This document shows positions 27,454 to 35,686 of a stretch of 64,000 nucleotides of DNA, one piece after another. The DNA is from Leeuwenhoekiella nanhaiensis (GTDB taxonomy: Bacteria > Bacteroidota > Bacteroidia > Flavobacteriales > Flavobacteriaceae). Both the position numbers and the translations under genes were made by a program. The DNA lies in assembly GCF_002744755.1 (NCBI RefSeq), contig NZ_KZ319294.1, forward strand, positions 62,001 through 126,000, read 5' to 3'. Under the pieces are notes generated by a model. It did no database searches. It saw only the letters and a list, made by a program, of their open reading frames with translations, and had not been told where the DNA came from. Each line of letters opens with the position of its first letter. Position 1 is the stretch's first letter.

Positions 27454-28617
27454 TTATTTACTCGCAAAAAGTTTTACGTCTTCTTCGGAAACTTCTGTTC
27501 CACCTAAAATAATAAGGCGTTCTACCACATTGCGCAACTCGCGAATATTCCCCGTCCAGTCATATTCCTGAAGCTTTTTGATCGCATTAGGCGTGAAATT
27601 TTTAACGGCTGTACCCTGCTCCTGAGCCACTTTGTTGGAGAAATGGTCTACCAGCAAGGGGATGTCATCGCGACGCTCATTAAGAGCCGGCACCGGAATA
27701 AGAATTACCGCCAGACGGTGGTATAAATCTTCGCGAAATTTACCTTCTTCAATCTCTTTTTTCAGGTTTTTATTGGTTGCAGCCAGTACGCGCACATCAA
27801 CCTTAATGTCTTTATCGCTACCCACGCGTGAAACCTTATTTTCCTGCAGGGCGCGCAATACTTTCGCCTGCGCCGAAAGACTCATATCCCCTATCTCATC
27901 CAGGAAAATGGTGCCACCGTTTGCGGCTTCAAACTTCCCGGCGCGGTCTTTATTAGCCGAAGTAAAAGCACCTTTTACGTGACCAAACAATTCACTTTCG
28001 ATTAATTCCGAAGGGATCGCAGCACAGTTCACCTCAACCATGGGTCCGTTTGCGCGCTCGCTTTTTTCGTGCAACCAGTGAGCAACCAGTTCTTTACCGG
28101 TCCCGTTTGAGCCGGTGATGAGCACGCGGGCTTCGGTAGGAGCCACTTTTTCAATTATTTCCTTGATTTTGACAATGGCCTCACTCTCACCAATCATCTC
28201 GTATTGCTTGCTTACCTTCTTCTTGAGTCGGGTATTTTCTACCACCAGACTCTTTCGGTCTAAAGCATTGCGCACGGTATTCAGCAGGCGGTTAAGATCG
28301 GGCGGCTTGGAGATGTAATCAAAAGCTCCCAGACGCATGGTGTTTACCGCGGTATCGAGATCGCCGTGACCCGAAATCATAACCACCGGAATTTCGGGTT
28401 TGATCTTACGGGTTGCTTCCAGCACTTCGACGCCGTCCATTTTAGGCATTTTGATATCACAAAGCACCAGATCGTAATCGTTATCCTTGATTTTTTCCAT
28501 GCCCTCGAGACCATCTTCGGCTTCTTCAACCTGATAGTTTTTATTTTCTTCAGATAGAATTTTATTGAGAACCCGGCGGATTGCGGCTTCATCTTCAATG
28601 ATTAAAATCTTTGACAT
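27454..28617 (-). CDS. NtrC-type sigma-54 response regulator lacking a DNA-binding domain
   Basis: 387 residues. Receiver domain at about 1-120 (phospho-acceptor D54 in LVLCDIKMPKMDG, K104 in SKPP). AAA+ sigma-54 interaction domain at about 140-375, with Walker A GSNGTGKE (169-176), the sigma-54 loop reading GAFTSA (216-221) instead of GAFTGA, Walker B GTIFLDEIGD, and WTGNIRELRNVVERLI. The chain stops at VSEEDVKLFASK, where a Fis-type helix-turn-helix would normally follow. No sensor kinase gene is adjacent. It precedes PPK2 by 11 bases and follows the DUF6268 gene by 2 bases. Confidence 0.93.
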   Translation of the reverse strand: MSKILIIEDEAAIRRVLNKILSEENKNYQVEEAEDGLEGMEKIKDNDYDLVLCDIKMPKMDGVEVLEATRKIKPEIPVVMISGHGDLDTAVNTMRLGAFDYISKPPDLNRLLNTVRNALDRKSLVVENTRLKKKVSKQYEMIGESEAIVKIKEIIEKVAPTEARVLITGSNGTGKELVAHWLHEKSERANGPMVEVNCAAIPSELIESELFGHVKGAFTSANKDRAGKFEAANGGTIFLDEIGDMSLSAQAKVLRALQENKVSRVGSDKDIKVDVRVLAATNKNLKKEIEEGKFREDLYHRLAVILIPVPALNERRDDIPLLVDHFSNKVAQEQGTAVKNFTPNAIKKLQEYDWTGNIRELRNVVERLIILGGTEVSEEDVKLFASK

Positions 28618-28619
28618 GT

Positions 28620-29507
28620 CTAAAATTTAAATTTGACGCCCGACCTAAAATAAAAAGTATTGGCGCTGTTAATGGTGTAAATATCTTCACGCGTATTATC
28701 CCGAAGCCTGAAATCATTGCTGATCGAATAGCTTCCGTAAGCGTAATATAGCAAATGCTTTGTAAAATAATGCTCGTAACCGAGACCTCCTAACACCACG
28801 GTCATGGAGATGTTTTCGGCGGTACGCCCGTTAATCACCATATTGTTTTGAATGTTGGCAAAAAAGTTATCAAGCGTTAAAAAGGCTTGCAATGCATCTT
28901 TGTGGTCGTCGTTTAAATAATGACGCATGTTAGTTTTCGGAACACCCAAAGTATACGTCCAGTTGGGGTGAAACTCCCGGTAGTAATTAACAATGGGAAG
29001 TGGGAAATTACGCCCCGGTGTACTGGAGTAATCCAGACCAAAAATCCAACGATAAGGCTTGCCCACTTCGGCATCTTTCATATCGTTAATAGCATAAACT
29101 GAAGCCGTATAAATCCAGTCGTCAGCTACCAGACTCCCTTCGAGATTCGAATTGATACGGGTACCGGCTTTAACGCCCACGCGCCAGTTTTCATTCAGTT
29201 TCCAGGTGTAGCCCAGATACCCCTCAATGCGATGTAAGGTTCCCACTTCCTGCAAATTGAAACCTGAAGGCACGGGATCGTTAATATCGATACTGGTGTT
29301 GCGGTACTCAAAGCCGGCAACCAGAATTTTGTTCAAATCTTTATCTAGCGGAATGGGCACCTGTAGCAAAGCCCTAAATCGACCTACATTGTTATCAGAT
29401 TGTCTAAACGGGATGTGCATATATTCCACACGGGCAATATCTGTGGTTTGCGCGTGGTTGGTATAGCTTATTCCGAAAAGACATAATAACAAGAGGTATT
29501 TATTCAT
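28620..29507 (-). CDS. DUF6268 outer-membrane beta-barrel protein
   Basis: 295 residues from the ATG at 29505-29507. Signal peptide MNKYLLLLCLFGISYTNHAQ, then alternating beta strands ending in the aromatic FYFRSGVKFKF, typical of an outer-membrane barrel. Repeated blocks such as LLQVPIPLDKDLNKILVAGFEYRN and WRVGVKAGTRINSNLEG fit DUF6268. Function unknown. A longer frame upstream is unlikely because it overlaps the MscS gene; the chosen ATG overlaps the MscS stop by 8 bases (ATGAATAA), which suggests translational coupling. Confidence 0.8.
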   Translation of the reverse strand: MNKYLLLLCLFGISYTNHAQTTDIARVEYMHIPFRQSDNNVGRFRALLQVPIPLDKDLNKILVAGFEYRNTSIDINDPVPSGFNLQEVGTLHRIEGYLGYTWKLNENWRVGVKAGTRINSNLEGSLVADDWIYTASVYAINDMKDAEVGKPYRWIFGLDYSSTPGRNFPLPIVNYYREFHPNWTYTLGVPKTNMRHYLNDDHKDALQAFLTLDNFFANIQNNMVINGRTAENISMTVVLGGLGYEHYFTKHLLYYAYGSYSISNDFRLRDNTREDIYTINSANTFYFRSGVKFKF

Positions 29508-30435
29508 CTGATTTAGGTTGTATTGGGGTTGTGGGATAAAAATGCACATCGCGTTGTGGGAACGGAATGGTAACCTTATTAGCCCTGAATTGTTCATCAA
29601 TGCGAAAGCGCAATTCACTCTTGATACGCGGATCAGAAAAACTGTCGTTGATGAAAAAGTAAATCCCGAAGTTCAAGGAAGAATCTGCAAAGTCTTCAAA
29701 AAGCACAAAAGGCTTAGGGCTTTTGAGAATGCCATTTTGCTTGGCTGCACATTCTAAAAGTATTTTACGTACCAAAGCTGTGTCGCTGCCATAAGCCACT
29801 CCCACTTTTACAGCTTCGCGGGTGGTGCGGTGGTTTTGGGTGTAATTATATACGATATCACTGATGAAATGATGGTTGGGAACAATGATCACTTTATCAT
29901 CGCGGGTAAGGGCACGAGTGGTGCGCAGCTTGATCTCAAAAATGCGGCCTACTTTGCCGTCTATCTCTACCACATCGCCCACGGCAAGGGACTTATCTAC
30001 CATTATAAATATTCCGCCAATGATGTCTGTAAATAAATCCTGTAAGGCAAGACCCAGACCTACAAACAACGCGGCTGATGCAGTAAGTAAAACGGTTATA
30101 TCTACTCCCGAAGCACTTAATGTGAAAAGCACGACTGCGATATAAACAATGTATCTTATGAACTTGAAAATGCTCTTGAATTTGAGTTCATTTTCGGTAT
30201 CCATCTTTCGGGTGATGAGACTGCGAATGAGTCTTAAGACCACAGTAGCTACGATAAAGGCAATAATCACCAGTAAAAGGTGACCTATGGTCAGATTGAT
30301 TGGGTTTTGTTCGGTACCCAAATGAAAACCAAAATTCAGGAAGTCTTTAATGGTTTCCCAAATATCTTCCTGAATGACGTCTTTTACTTTCTCAGCACCT
30401 TCCTTAACCGTTTCCTTTACATTTTCCTGAATCAT
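29500..30435 (-). CDS. MscS-family mechanosensitive channel
   Basis: 311-residue inner-membrane channel that opens on osmotic downshock. A charged helical N-terminus (VKETVKEGAEKVKDVIQED) precedes three TM segments at about residues 48-150. The pore helix is ASAALFVGLGLALQDLFTDIIGGIFIMVD. The cytoplasmic vestibule follows, with VGDVVEIDGKVGRIFEIKLRTTRALTRDDKVIIVPNHHF as the beta domain. Small single-domain MscS type. It overlaps the DUF6268 gene by 8 bases and follows the ABC-2 permease by 6 bases. Confidence 0.93.
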   Translation of the reverse strand: MIQENVKETVKEGAEKVKDVIQEDIWETIKDFLNFGFHLGTEQNPINLTIGHLLLVIIAFIVATVVLRLIRSLITRKMDTENELKFKSIFKFIRYIVYIAVVLFTLSASGVDITVLLTASAALFVGLGLALQDLFTDIIGGIFIMVDKSLAVGDVVEIDGKVGRIFEIKLRTTRALTRDDKVIIVPNHHFISDIVYNYTQNHRTTREAVKVGVAYGSDTALVRKILLECAAKQNGILKSPKPFVLFEDFADSSLNFGIYFFINDSFSDPRIKSELRFRIDEQFRANKVTIPFPQRDVHFYPTTPIQPKSDE

Positions 30436-30441
30436 AGCTTG

Positions 30442-31731
30442 CTAGTACTTAATCCATTTTAAAATTTCCTTGTAAGTAGGCTTTTTGCCATACATCAATA
30501 TTCCCACGCGGTAGATTTTTGAGCCAAACCATACGGTGAACAGGAACGAGGCTACCAATATGCTTACCGACAATGCCAACTGCCACCAGGGCACGCCAAA
30601 AGGAATACGCATCAACATGACAATGGGCGAGGTAAGCGGAATCATGGAAAATGCCGTAGCTATAGAACCGTCGGGATTTTCAATTACTGCAAAAAAGCCC
30701 ACGTAAATAGCCAGCATAAGCGGCATAATTACCGGAAGCATAAATTGCTGGGTATCGGTCTCGCTGTCTACTGCAGCACCTATGGCAGCATATATCGAGC
30801 TGTAGAGGAAATAGCCTCCAATAAAATAAATCAAAAAGAAAAAGGCCAGCTTGAGCAGTGGTAAATTGAGTATATCTAATACCACAAGTTCTATTTTATC
30901 CATTTTGGTGACCGCCATATTGCCCACCGCCGACTGATTTTCTAACGGATTTAAATTGAGATAGAGGGCTAAAAACAGCAATAAACCACCACCTATAAGC
31001 AGCCAGATCAAAAATTGCGTGATTCCGGCAAGCGTGGTCCCAATGATTTTACCCATCATCAGTTTAAAAGGTTTTACAGAAGAAATGATCACTTCAATAA
31101 TACGATTCGTTTTTTCCTCAATCACAGACCGCATTACCATGTTTCCGTAGATGATGATAAACATCATAAGCAGATAGCCTGCTCCGCCACCGGCTCCGGC
31201 TTTAATCCAGCTTGAAATTTTTGAGGTACGTTCTCCTTTAAAATCTTCAATGCTTATTGATACCGTAGTCTGAGACTCATCAATCAAATCGAGATCAACC
31301 CCACGATCCAGAAGTTTTTCGTTAGTCAGTTTGGTTTGAATTTGTTCTTCAATACCCTCTAAGACCGAAATGGCCGGGGCTTCGTTTCCATAAAACCGTA
31401 CTCCCGAAGTATTATTCTTTATATTCTGCGGAATGTATAGCAACCCGAAATAATTCTTATCCTCTACTTCACTTTTCGCCAGTTCAATGCCTGCAGGCGA
31501 AAGATCCAGAAAATCAATATCTGCTGTACTTTCAAATTCTTTATAAAACAATCCGCTTTCATCAACCACAACGATGGTTTGTCTGCCTGCCTGATTGAGG
31601 CTGGTGAGATAGGTGATTAACATAATCATACCCACTACAATCAACGGACTCAAAAAGGTCATGATGATAAACGAGCGATTGCTTACCCGCGCTTTGTACT
31701 CTCTCTTTATTATTAAACCTAAAGCTCCCAT
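30442..31731 (-). CDS. ABC-2 type exporter permease (NatB-like)
   Basis: 429 residues with an N-terminal TM (residues 21-45), a large extracytoplasmic domain (about 50-170), and about five C-terminal TM helices. MVMRSVIEEKTNRIIEVIISSVKPFKLMMGKIIG near residue 215 is the conserved ABC-2/NatB block, and IGAAVDSETDTQQFMLPVIMPLML is another. It forms the membrane half of an exporter with the ATPase encoded immediately upstream; the two genes share one base (TAATG). The substrate is unknown; Na+ export is only the namesake. Confidence 0.9.
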   Translation of the reverse strand: MGALGLIIKREYKARVSNRSFIIMTFLSPLIVVGMIMLITYLTSLNQAGRQTIVVVDESGLFYKEFESTADIDFLDLSPAGIELAKSEVEDKNYFGLLYIPQNIKNNTSGVRFYGNEAPAISVLEGIEEQIQTKLTNEKLLDRGVDLDLIDESQTTVSISIEDFKGERTSKISSWIKAGAGGGAGYLLMMFIIIYGNMVMRSVIEEKTNRIIEVIISSVKPFKLMMGKIIGTTLAGITQFLIWLLIGGGLLLFLALYLNLNPLENQSAVGNMAVTKMDKIELVVLDILNLPLLKLAFFFLIYFIGGYFLYSSIYAAIGAAVDSETDTQQFMLPVIMPLMLAIYVGFFAVIENPDGSIATAFSMIPLTSPIVMLMRIPFGVPWWQLALSVSILVASFLFTVWFGSKIYRVGILMYGKKPTYKEILKWIKY

Positions 31732-32687
31732 TAATTTGCGTTTATGGTTTGAATAAAAATATCATCTACTGTGGGGATCACCTCCACAAAATGATTGATG
31801 AGCCCTTTAGACGTAAGGTAATTCAGTAAATCATTTGGTGTGTGATGCTCAGGGATTTTTACTTTGATTTTCAGGTCGTTTTCATTTATGGTTTTAAAAT
31901 GCGCCGGGGTTATTTCCCAGGACTCAGACAATCCACTCATCACGTCTGTATGCAAGAGATTCTTACTTTCAAGGGTGTCATTAAGCGTTTCAATACCTAT
32001 CTCGTAGGTATTGGTGCGAAATGCCCTCTTGATATCAATAAGTTTACCATCTAGCACTTTATTGCTTTTATGCATCAGCGCAATATGATCACACATTTGC
32101 TCTACAGATTCCATTCTGTGAGTCGAAAAAAGAATAGTTGCTCCATCATTTCGAAGCTGAAGAATTTCATCTTTAATCAGGCTGGCATTAATAGGGTCAA
32201 AACCACTGAAAGGTTCGTCAAAAATGAGCAGTTTAGGACGGTGCAGTACGGTAACAATAAACTGAACCTTTTGAGCCTGCCCTTTTGATAATTCCTGAAT
32301 TTTTCGGTTCCACCAGTCCATCATGCCGAGACGCTCAAACCAGTATTTGCTGCGTTTTTTAGCTTCATCAAGGCTTAAACCTTTAAGTCGGGCCAGATAA
32401 ATAACCTGCTCACCTACTTTCATCGATTTATACAGACCACGTTCTTCGGGCATATAACCGATGTTCATAATGTGTTTAGGATCAAGCGGCTCACCATCTA
32501 AAAAAACCTTACCCGAATCGGGCATTGTGATTTGATTGATGATGCGTATAAGCGTAGTCTTACCGGCACCATTGGGTCCTAAAAGTCCAAAAATACTGCC
32601 CTTAGGAATAGCTATGGAAAGATCATTAAGGGCTGTATATGTACCGTATTGTTTCTTTATATGCTCAGCAACAAGAAGGTCTGTCAT
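31731..32687 (-). CDS. ABC transporter ATP-binding protein (NatA-like)
   Basis: 318 residues. Walker A GPNGAGKTT is at about residues 38-46, the signature reads LSKGQAQKVQF in place of the usual LSGGQ, Walker B is LLIFDEPFSGFDP and the switch His lies in LFSTHRMESVE. A C-terminal DUF4162-like domain (about 225-318) is typical of NatA/CcmA-like drug and lipid exporters. It pairs with the permease encoded just downstream. Confidence 0.93.
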   Translation of the reverse strand: MTDLLVAEHIKKQYGTYTALNDLSIAIPKGSIFGLLGPNGAGKTTLIRIINQITMPDSGKVFLDGEPLDPKHIMNIGYMPEERGLYKSMKVGEQVIYLARLKGLSLDEAKKRSKYWFERLGMMDWWNRKIQELSKGQAQKVQFIVTVLHRPKLLIFDEPFSGFDPINASLIKDEILQLRNDGATILFSTHRMESVEQMCDHIALMHKSNKVLDGKLIDIKRAFRTNTYEIGIETLNDTLESKNLLHTDVMSGLSESWEITPAHFKTINENDLKIKVKIPEHHTPNDLLNYLTSKGLINHFVEVIPTVDDIFIQTINAN

Positions 32688-32939
32688 CTATACGTGAAAT
32701 CAAAATAAGATAAAGGGAAGGGCAAAAAATAATAACCCAAAATCAATTTGGCTGCTCATCCCATAATGCTTTCAAAGATATTGAAAAGCTAACAGCCTAA
32801 AGGCTAGTTAAGAATTATTTATAACGCAGATTTCTGAAGCGCCAATGTCAAAAAAAGCTTGGGCTATTATCTATTTGAGCTATTCAAAACCGTGTTTTAA
32901 ATCCTGTTAGACCGCTGATTGAATAATCGAATAGCCCTA

Positions 32940-32976
32940 AAACAAAAACCCACCCTTAACGTAAATCAAGGATGGG
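32940..32976 (-). terminator. dnaJ terminator
   Basis: On the minus strand, stem CCCATCCTT/AAGGGTGGG (one G-T wobble) with a 10-base loop is followed by TTTTTGTTT. It lies 91 bases after the dnaJ stop. Confidence 0.75.
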
Positions 32977-33003
32977 AAAAAAATTGCTATGAAAAAGAAA
33001 AAT

Positions 33004-33026
33004 ATCACTAACTAGTGATTAGTGAT
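33004..33026. repeat. TAGTGAT palindrome cluster
   Basis: ATCACTA (33004-33010), AC, TAGTGAT (33013-33019), then TAGTGAT again (33020-33026). Between dnaJ and its terminator. It could be a binding site, an RNA hairpin in the 3' UTR, or chance. Confidence 0.45.
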
Positions 33027-33066
33027 GGTTCAAATATACACATTTTTCTTAATAAGGTCTTAAATT

Positions 33067-34188
33067 CTAAGAAAACATGTCTTTAACTTTTTCAAAAAAG
33101 GATTTATCCTCGCGTTGCGGCTGTGGTGAAAAGCGCTCATCGTCAAGCATAGTCTCAAAAAACTCGCGCTGTTCTTTATTGAGATTTTTTGGTGTCCAAA
33201 CATTTACGTGAACCAATAAATCACCTTTACCGTATCCATTTATGGAAGGTATACCTTTACTGCGCAGACGTAATATCTTTCCGCTCTGCGTGCCTTCTTC
33301 AATTTTAATACGCACCTTGCCACCTACGGTATCTATCTCTTTGCTGGTTCCTAAAATAGCTTCCGGAACACTGATGTATAAGTCGTAGTGCAAATTATCA
33401 CCTTCGCGGCTAAGCGTCTCGTGTTCTGCCTCTTCAATAACTACCAGTAAATCTCCCGGAATACCATTATTACCCGGCGCTTCGTTACCCTTACCGGTTA
33501 CTTTAAGCTGCATGCCATCAACAACACCTGCCGGAATTTTGATAGAAACGGTTTCTTCTTCCGTCTTCATTCCCTGAGCATCAGCATCTGCAGGTTTAGA
33601 TTCTATAATCTGGCCACTACCTCCACAGGTTGTACAGGGCGAAGCTGTTTGCATACGACCCAAAATAGTATTGGTTACCCGGGTAACCTGACCGCTACCG
33701 TTACAGGTAGTACATGTTTTAAATTTGGTTCCAGAGGCTTGCTTCTTACGCTTAACCTTGATCTTTTTCTCTGCTCCGTTTGCGATTTCTTCTAAAGTAA
33801 GTTTTACACGAATACGCAGGTTGCTTCCTTTGGTTCTGCGCTGACCGCCGAAGCCACCGCCAAAACCACCGAAGCCACCCCCGCCGCCAAAGGCGCTACC
33901 GAAAATGTCACCAAACTGGCTGAATATGTCATCCATATTCATACCGCCGCCGCCGAAGCCGCCGCCTTCAAATGCCTGATGACCGTACTGATCGTAGCGT
34001 GCGCGTTTGTTTTCATCCCCAAGAATTTCGTAGGCCTCTGCAGCTTTCTTGAACATATCTTCGGCCTTCTCATCTCCCGGATTTTTATCTGGGTGGTATT
34101 GGATGGCTTTTTTGCGATATGCTTTTTTGATCTCTGCCGCAGTGGCATTCTTGCTAATTCCCAGTATGTCGTAATAATCTTCTTTCAT
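33067..34188 (-). CDS. dnaJ: chaperone DnaJ with reduced zinc finger
   Basis: 373-residue Hsp40 co-chaperone of DnaK. J domain with HPD at 32-34, Gly/Phe-rich region at about 73-116, C-terminal substrate-binding domains from about residue 120. The zinc region shows only two CxxCxGxG motifs (C159/C162 and C185/C188), where E. coli DnaJ has four; the outer pair is missing and replaced by ESKPADADAQG. That leaves one zinc site instead of two. I recall the same pattern in other flavobacterial DnaJs, so it is probably lineage-typical. ATG start, 44 bases after grpE. Confidence 0.96.
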   Translation of the reverse strand: MKEDYYDILGISKNATAAEIKKAYRKKAIQYHPDKNPGDEKAEDMFKKAAEAYEILGDENKRARYDQYGHQAFEGGGFGGGGMNMDDIFSQFGDIFGSAFGGGGGFGGFGGGFGGQRRTKGSNLRIRVKLTLEEIANGAEKKIKVKRKKQASGTKFKTCTTCNGSGQVTRVTNTILGRMQTASPCTTCGGSGQIIESKPADADAQGMKTEEETVSIKIPAGVVDGMQLKVTGKGNEAPGNNGIPGDLLVVIEEAEHETLSREGDNLHYDLYISVPEAILGTSKEIDTVGGKVRIKIEEGTQSGKILRLRSKGIPSINGYGKGDLLVHVNVWTPKNLNKEQREFFETMLDDERFSPQPQREDKSFFEKVKDMFS

Positions 34189-34232
34189 CCCTCTTTCTTC
34201 TTAAACACGTTAATCAATTCTTCTATCACCTC

Positions 34233-34799
34233 TTACTGCCCTACGACAACTTTTGGATATCGAATAATTTTATCTCCCAGTTGATAACCCTTTTCAACCA
34301 CGTCAACAATTTTACCTTTAAGACTGTCTTTTGGAGCCGGAATTTGAGTAATAGCTTCATGCAATTCGGCATCAAAGGCATCACCCTGTTTTACTTCCAT
34401 CTCTTTCAAGCCCTTAGACTTAAGCGTCTCCCGAAGTTTGTTGCTGATTAAGTCAACACCTTTCTTTAGGTTTTTATCTTTTGCTTTTTCAATCTCAACA
34501 GAAGCACGGTCAAAATCATCAAGTACCGGAAGCATGGCCTGCATTACTTCCTGCCCGGCAGTTTTAAACATTTCAATACGTTCTTTACCGGTGCGGCGTT
34601 TGTAATTTTCAAACTCTGCAAAAAGACGTAAAAATTTGTCTTTTTCTTTTTCCAGTTCTTCTTTGTAGCGCTTTAATTCATCAGCCTCACTTTCCTGCTC
34701 ATCAGCCTCTGAATGAGCCTGTTGCTCTTCTGCCTGAGTGTCTACGACTTCATTTTCGTCGTGCTCATTTATAGTTTGTTCTTTATTCTCTGAACTCAT
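34233..34799 (-). CDS. grpE: nucleotide exchange factor GrpE
   Basis: 188-residue DnaK exchange factor. An acidic, disordered N-terminus (residues 1-45) leads into a long coiled coil (ELKRYKEELEKEKDKFLRLFAEFENYKRRTGKER). The C-terminal beta domain has LPVLDDFDRA and VEKGYQLGDKIIRYPKVVVG. I chose the ATG at 34797-34799 (MSSENKEQ) because a good promoter overlaps the longer frame that begins at 34850. It heads the grpE-dnaJ operon. Confidence 0.96.
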   Translation of the reverse strand: MSSENKEQTINEHDENEVVDTQAEEQQAHSEADEQESEADELKRYKEELEKEKDKFLRLFAEFENYKRRTGKERIEMFKTAGQEVMQAMLPVLDDFDRASVEIEKAKDKNLKKGVDLISNKLRETLKSKGLKEMEVKQGDAFDAELHEAITQIPAPKDSLKGKIVDVVEKGYQLGDKIIRYPKVVVGQ

Positions 34800-34835
34800 G
34801 GTAAATTCTTTTTCTTCTGATTTGACATTAAGAGG

Positions 34836-34867
34836 CAAAAGTACTGCCATTAATACAAAAATGTCAA
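34836..34867 (-). promoter_or_regulatory. grpE-dnaJ promoter
   Basis: The minus strand reads TTG (34865-34867), 21-base spacer, TACTTTTG (34836-34843). Both boxes fit the Bacteroidota TTG-N17-23-TAnnTTTG pattern. The predicted start is near 34829, 30 bases before the grpE ATG. Confidence 0.65.
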
Positions 34868-34961
34868 AATGTCACGACATATATTTTATAGATTATTTAA
34901 GAAGAACTACACGCGATTCTGTTAATTTTACCGCTTAATTAACACTTAAAAAAACATCATA

Positions 34962-35633
34962 ATGAAAATTAAATTTCTAAGTCTTTTTACTATGGCTGTG
35001 CTCTTTACAGCTCTGGCATCTTGTAAAAATGAGGCTAAAAACGAAACAGAAGCTGCTGAGGCAGAAGCTGCTGCTGAAGTTTCTACAGAAGCCTCAAAAT
35101 ACATGGTTGACAAAAACGAATCTGAGATCGCATGGGAAGGTGCAAAACCTACCGGAACTCACACGGGTACTGTAAAATTAGAATCAGGTGTTATACGTCT
35201 TGAAGACAGCGTATTGAGCGGAAGCTTTTTAATCGACATGACTTCAATTCTGGTAACAGATCTTGAAGGAGACCAAAAAACAAGTCTTGAAGATCACTTA
35301 AAAGGTACTGTTGAAGGTAAAGAAGGAGATTTCTTTAATGTACAGAAATTCCCAACTGCTGCTTTTGAAATCACCGGAGTTACTGAAAAAGACGGTAAAA
35401 AAATGATGTCTGGTAACCTTACTCTTAAAGAAACCAAGAAAAACATTGAATTTCCAGTTATGTACGAAGTTGCCGGTAACACGATGACTTTAAAGTCTGA
35501 GCCTTTCACGATTGACCGTACCGAATGGGGTGTAAACTACGGATCTAAGTCTGTATTTGACAACCTTGGTGATAAATTCATCAACGACGATATCCAATTA
35601 GAATTTACTATTGTTGCGACTCAGCAAATGTAA
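34962..35633 (+). CDS. YceI-family lipoprotein
   Basis: 223 residues. Lipoprotein signal ending FTALASC (Cys21), Ala/Glu-rich tether to about residue 45, then a YceI lipocalin-like barrel: YMVDKNESEIAWEGAKPTGTHTGTV, LEDHLKGTVEGKEGDFFNVQKFPTAAFEITGV, and FTIDRTEWGVNYGSKSVFDNLGDKFINDDIQLEFTIVA. Such barrels bind polyisoprenoid or other long lipids in the envelope. Monocistronic, with its own terminator. Confidence 0.93.
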   Translation: MKIKFLSLFTMAVLFTALASCKNEAKNETEAAEAEAAAEVSTEASKYMVDKNESEIAWEGAKPTGTHTGTVKLESGVIRLEDSVLSGSFLIDMTSILVTDLEGDQKTSLEDHLKGTVEGKEGDFFNVQKFPTAAFEITGVTEKDGKKMMSGNLTLKETKKNIEFPVMYEVAGNTMTLKSEPFTIDRTEWGVNYGSKSVFDNLGDKFINDDIQLEFTIVATQQM

Positions 35634-35655
35634 GAGCTAAGAAAAATGAATTTTG

Positions 35656-35684
35656 AAAGCTGCCTCTACAGGCAGCTTTTTTTT
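35656..35684. terminator. terminator after the YceI gene
   Basis: 10-bp stem AAAGCTGCCT/AGGCAGCTTT, 4-base loop, T8 tail. It lies just before the stop of the convergent epimerase gene. Confidence 0.9.
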
Positions 35685-35686
35685 GT

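Larger units (their letters stand above)
32688..33066. other. 379-base intergenic region, ABC ATPase gene to dnaJ
   Basis: No gene seen. It contains the dnaJ terminator (32940-32976) and a palindromic TAGTGAT cluster at 33004-33026. The part next to the ABC gene (32688-32760) is A/T-rich and may carry its promoter; I see no clean TAnnTTTG box there. Confidence 0.5.
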
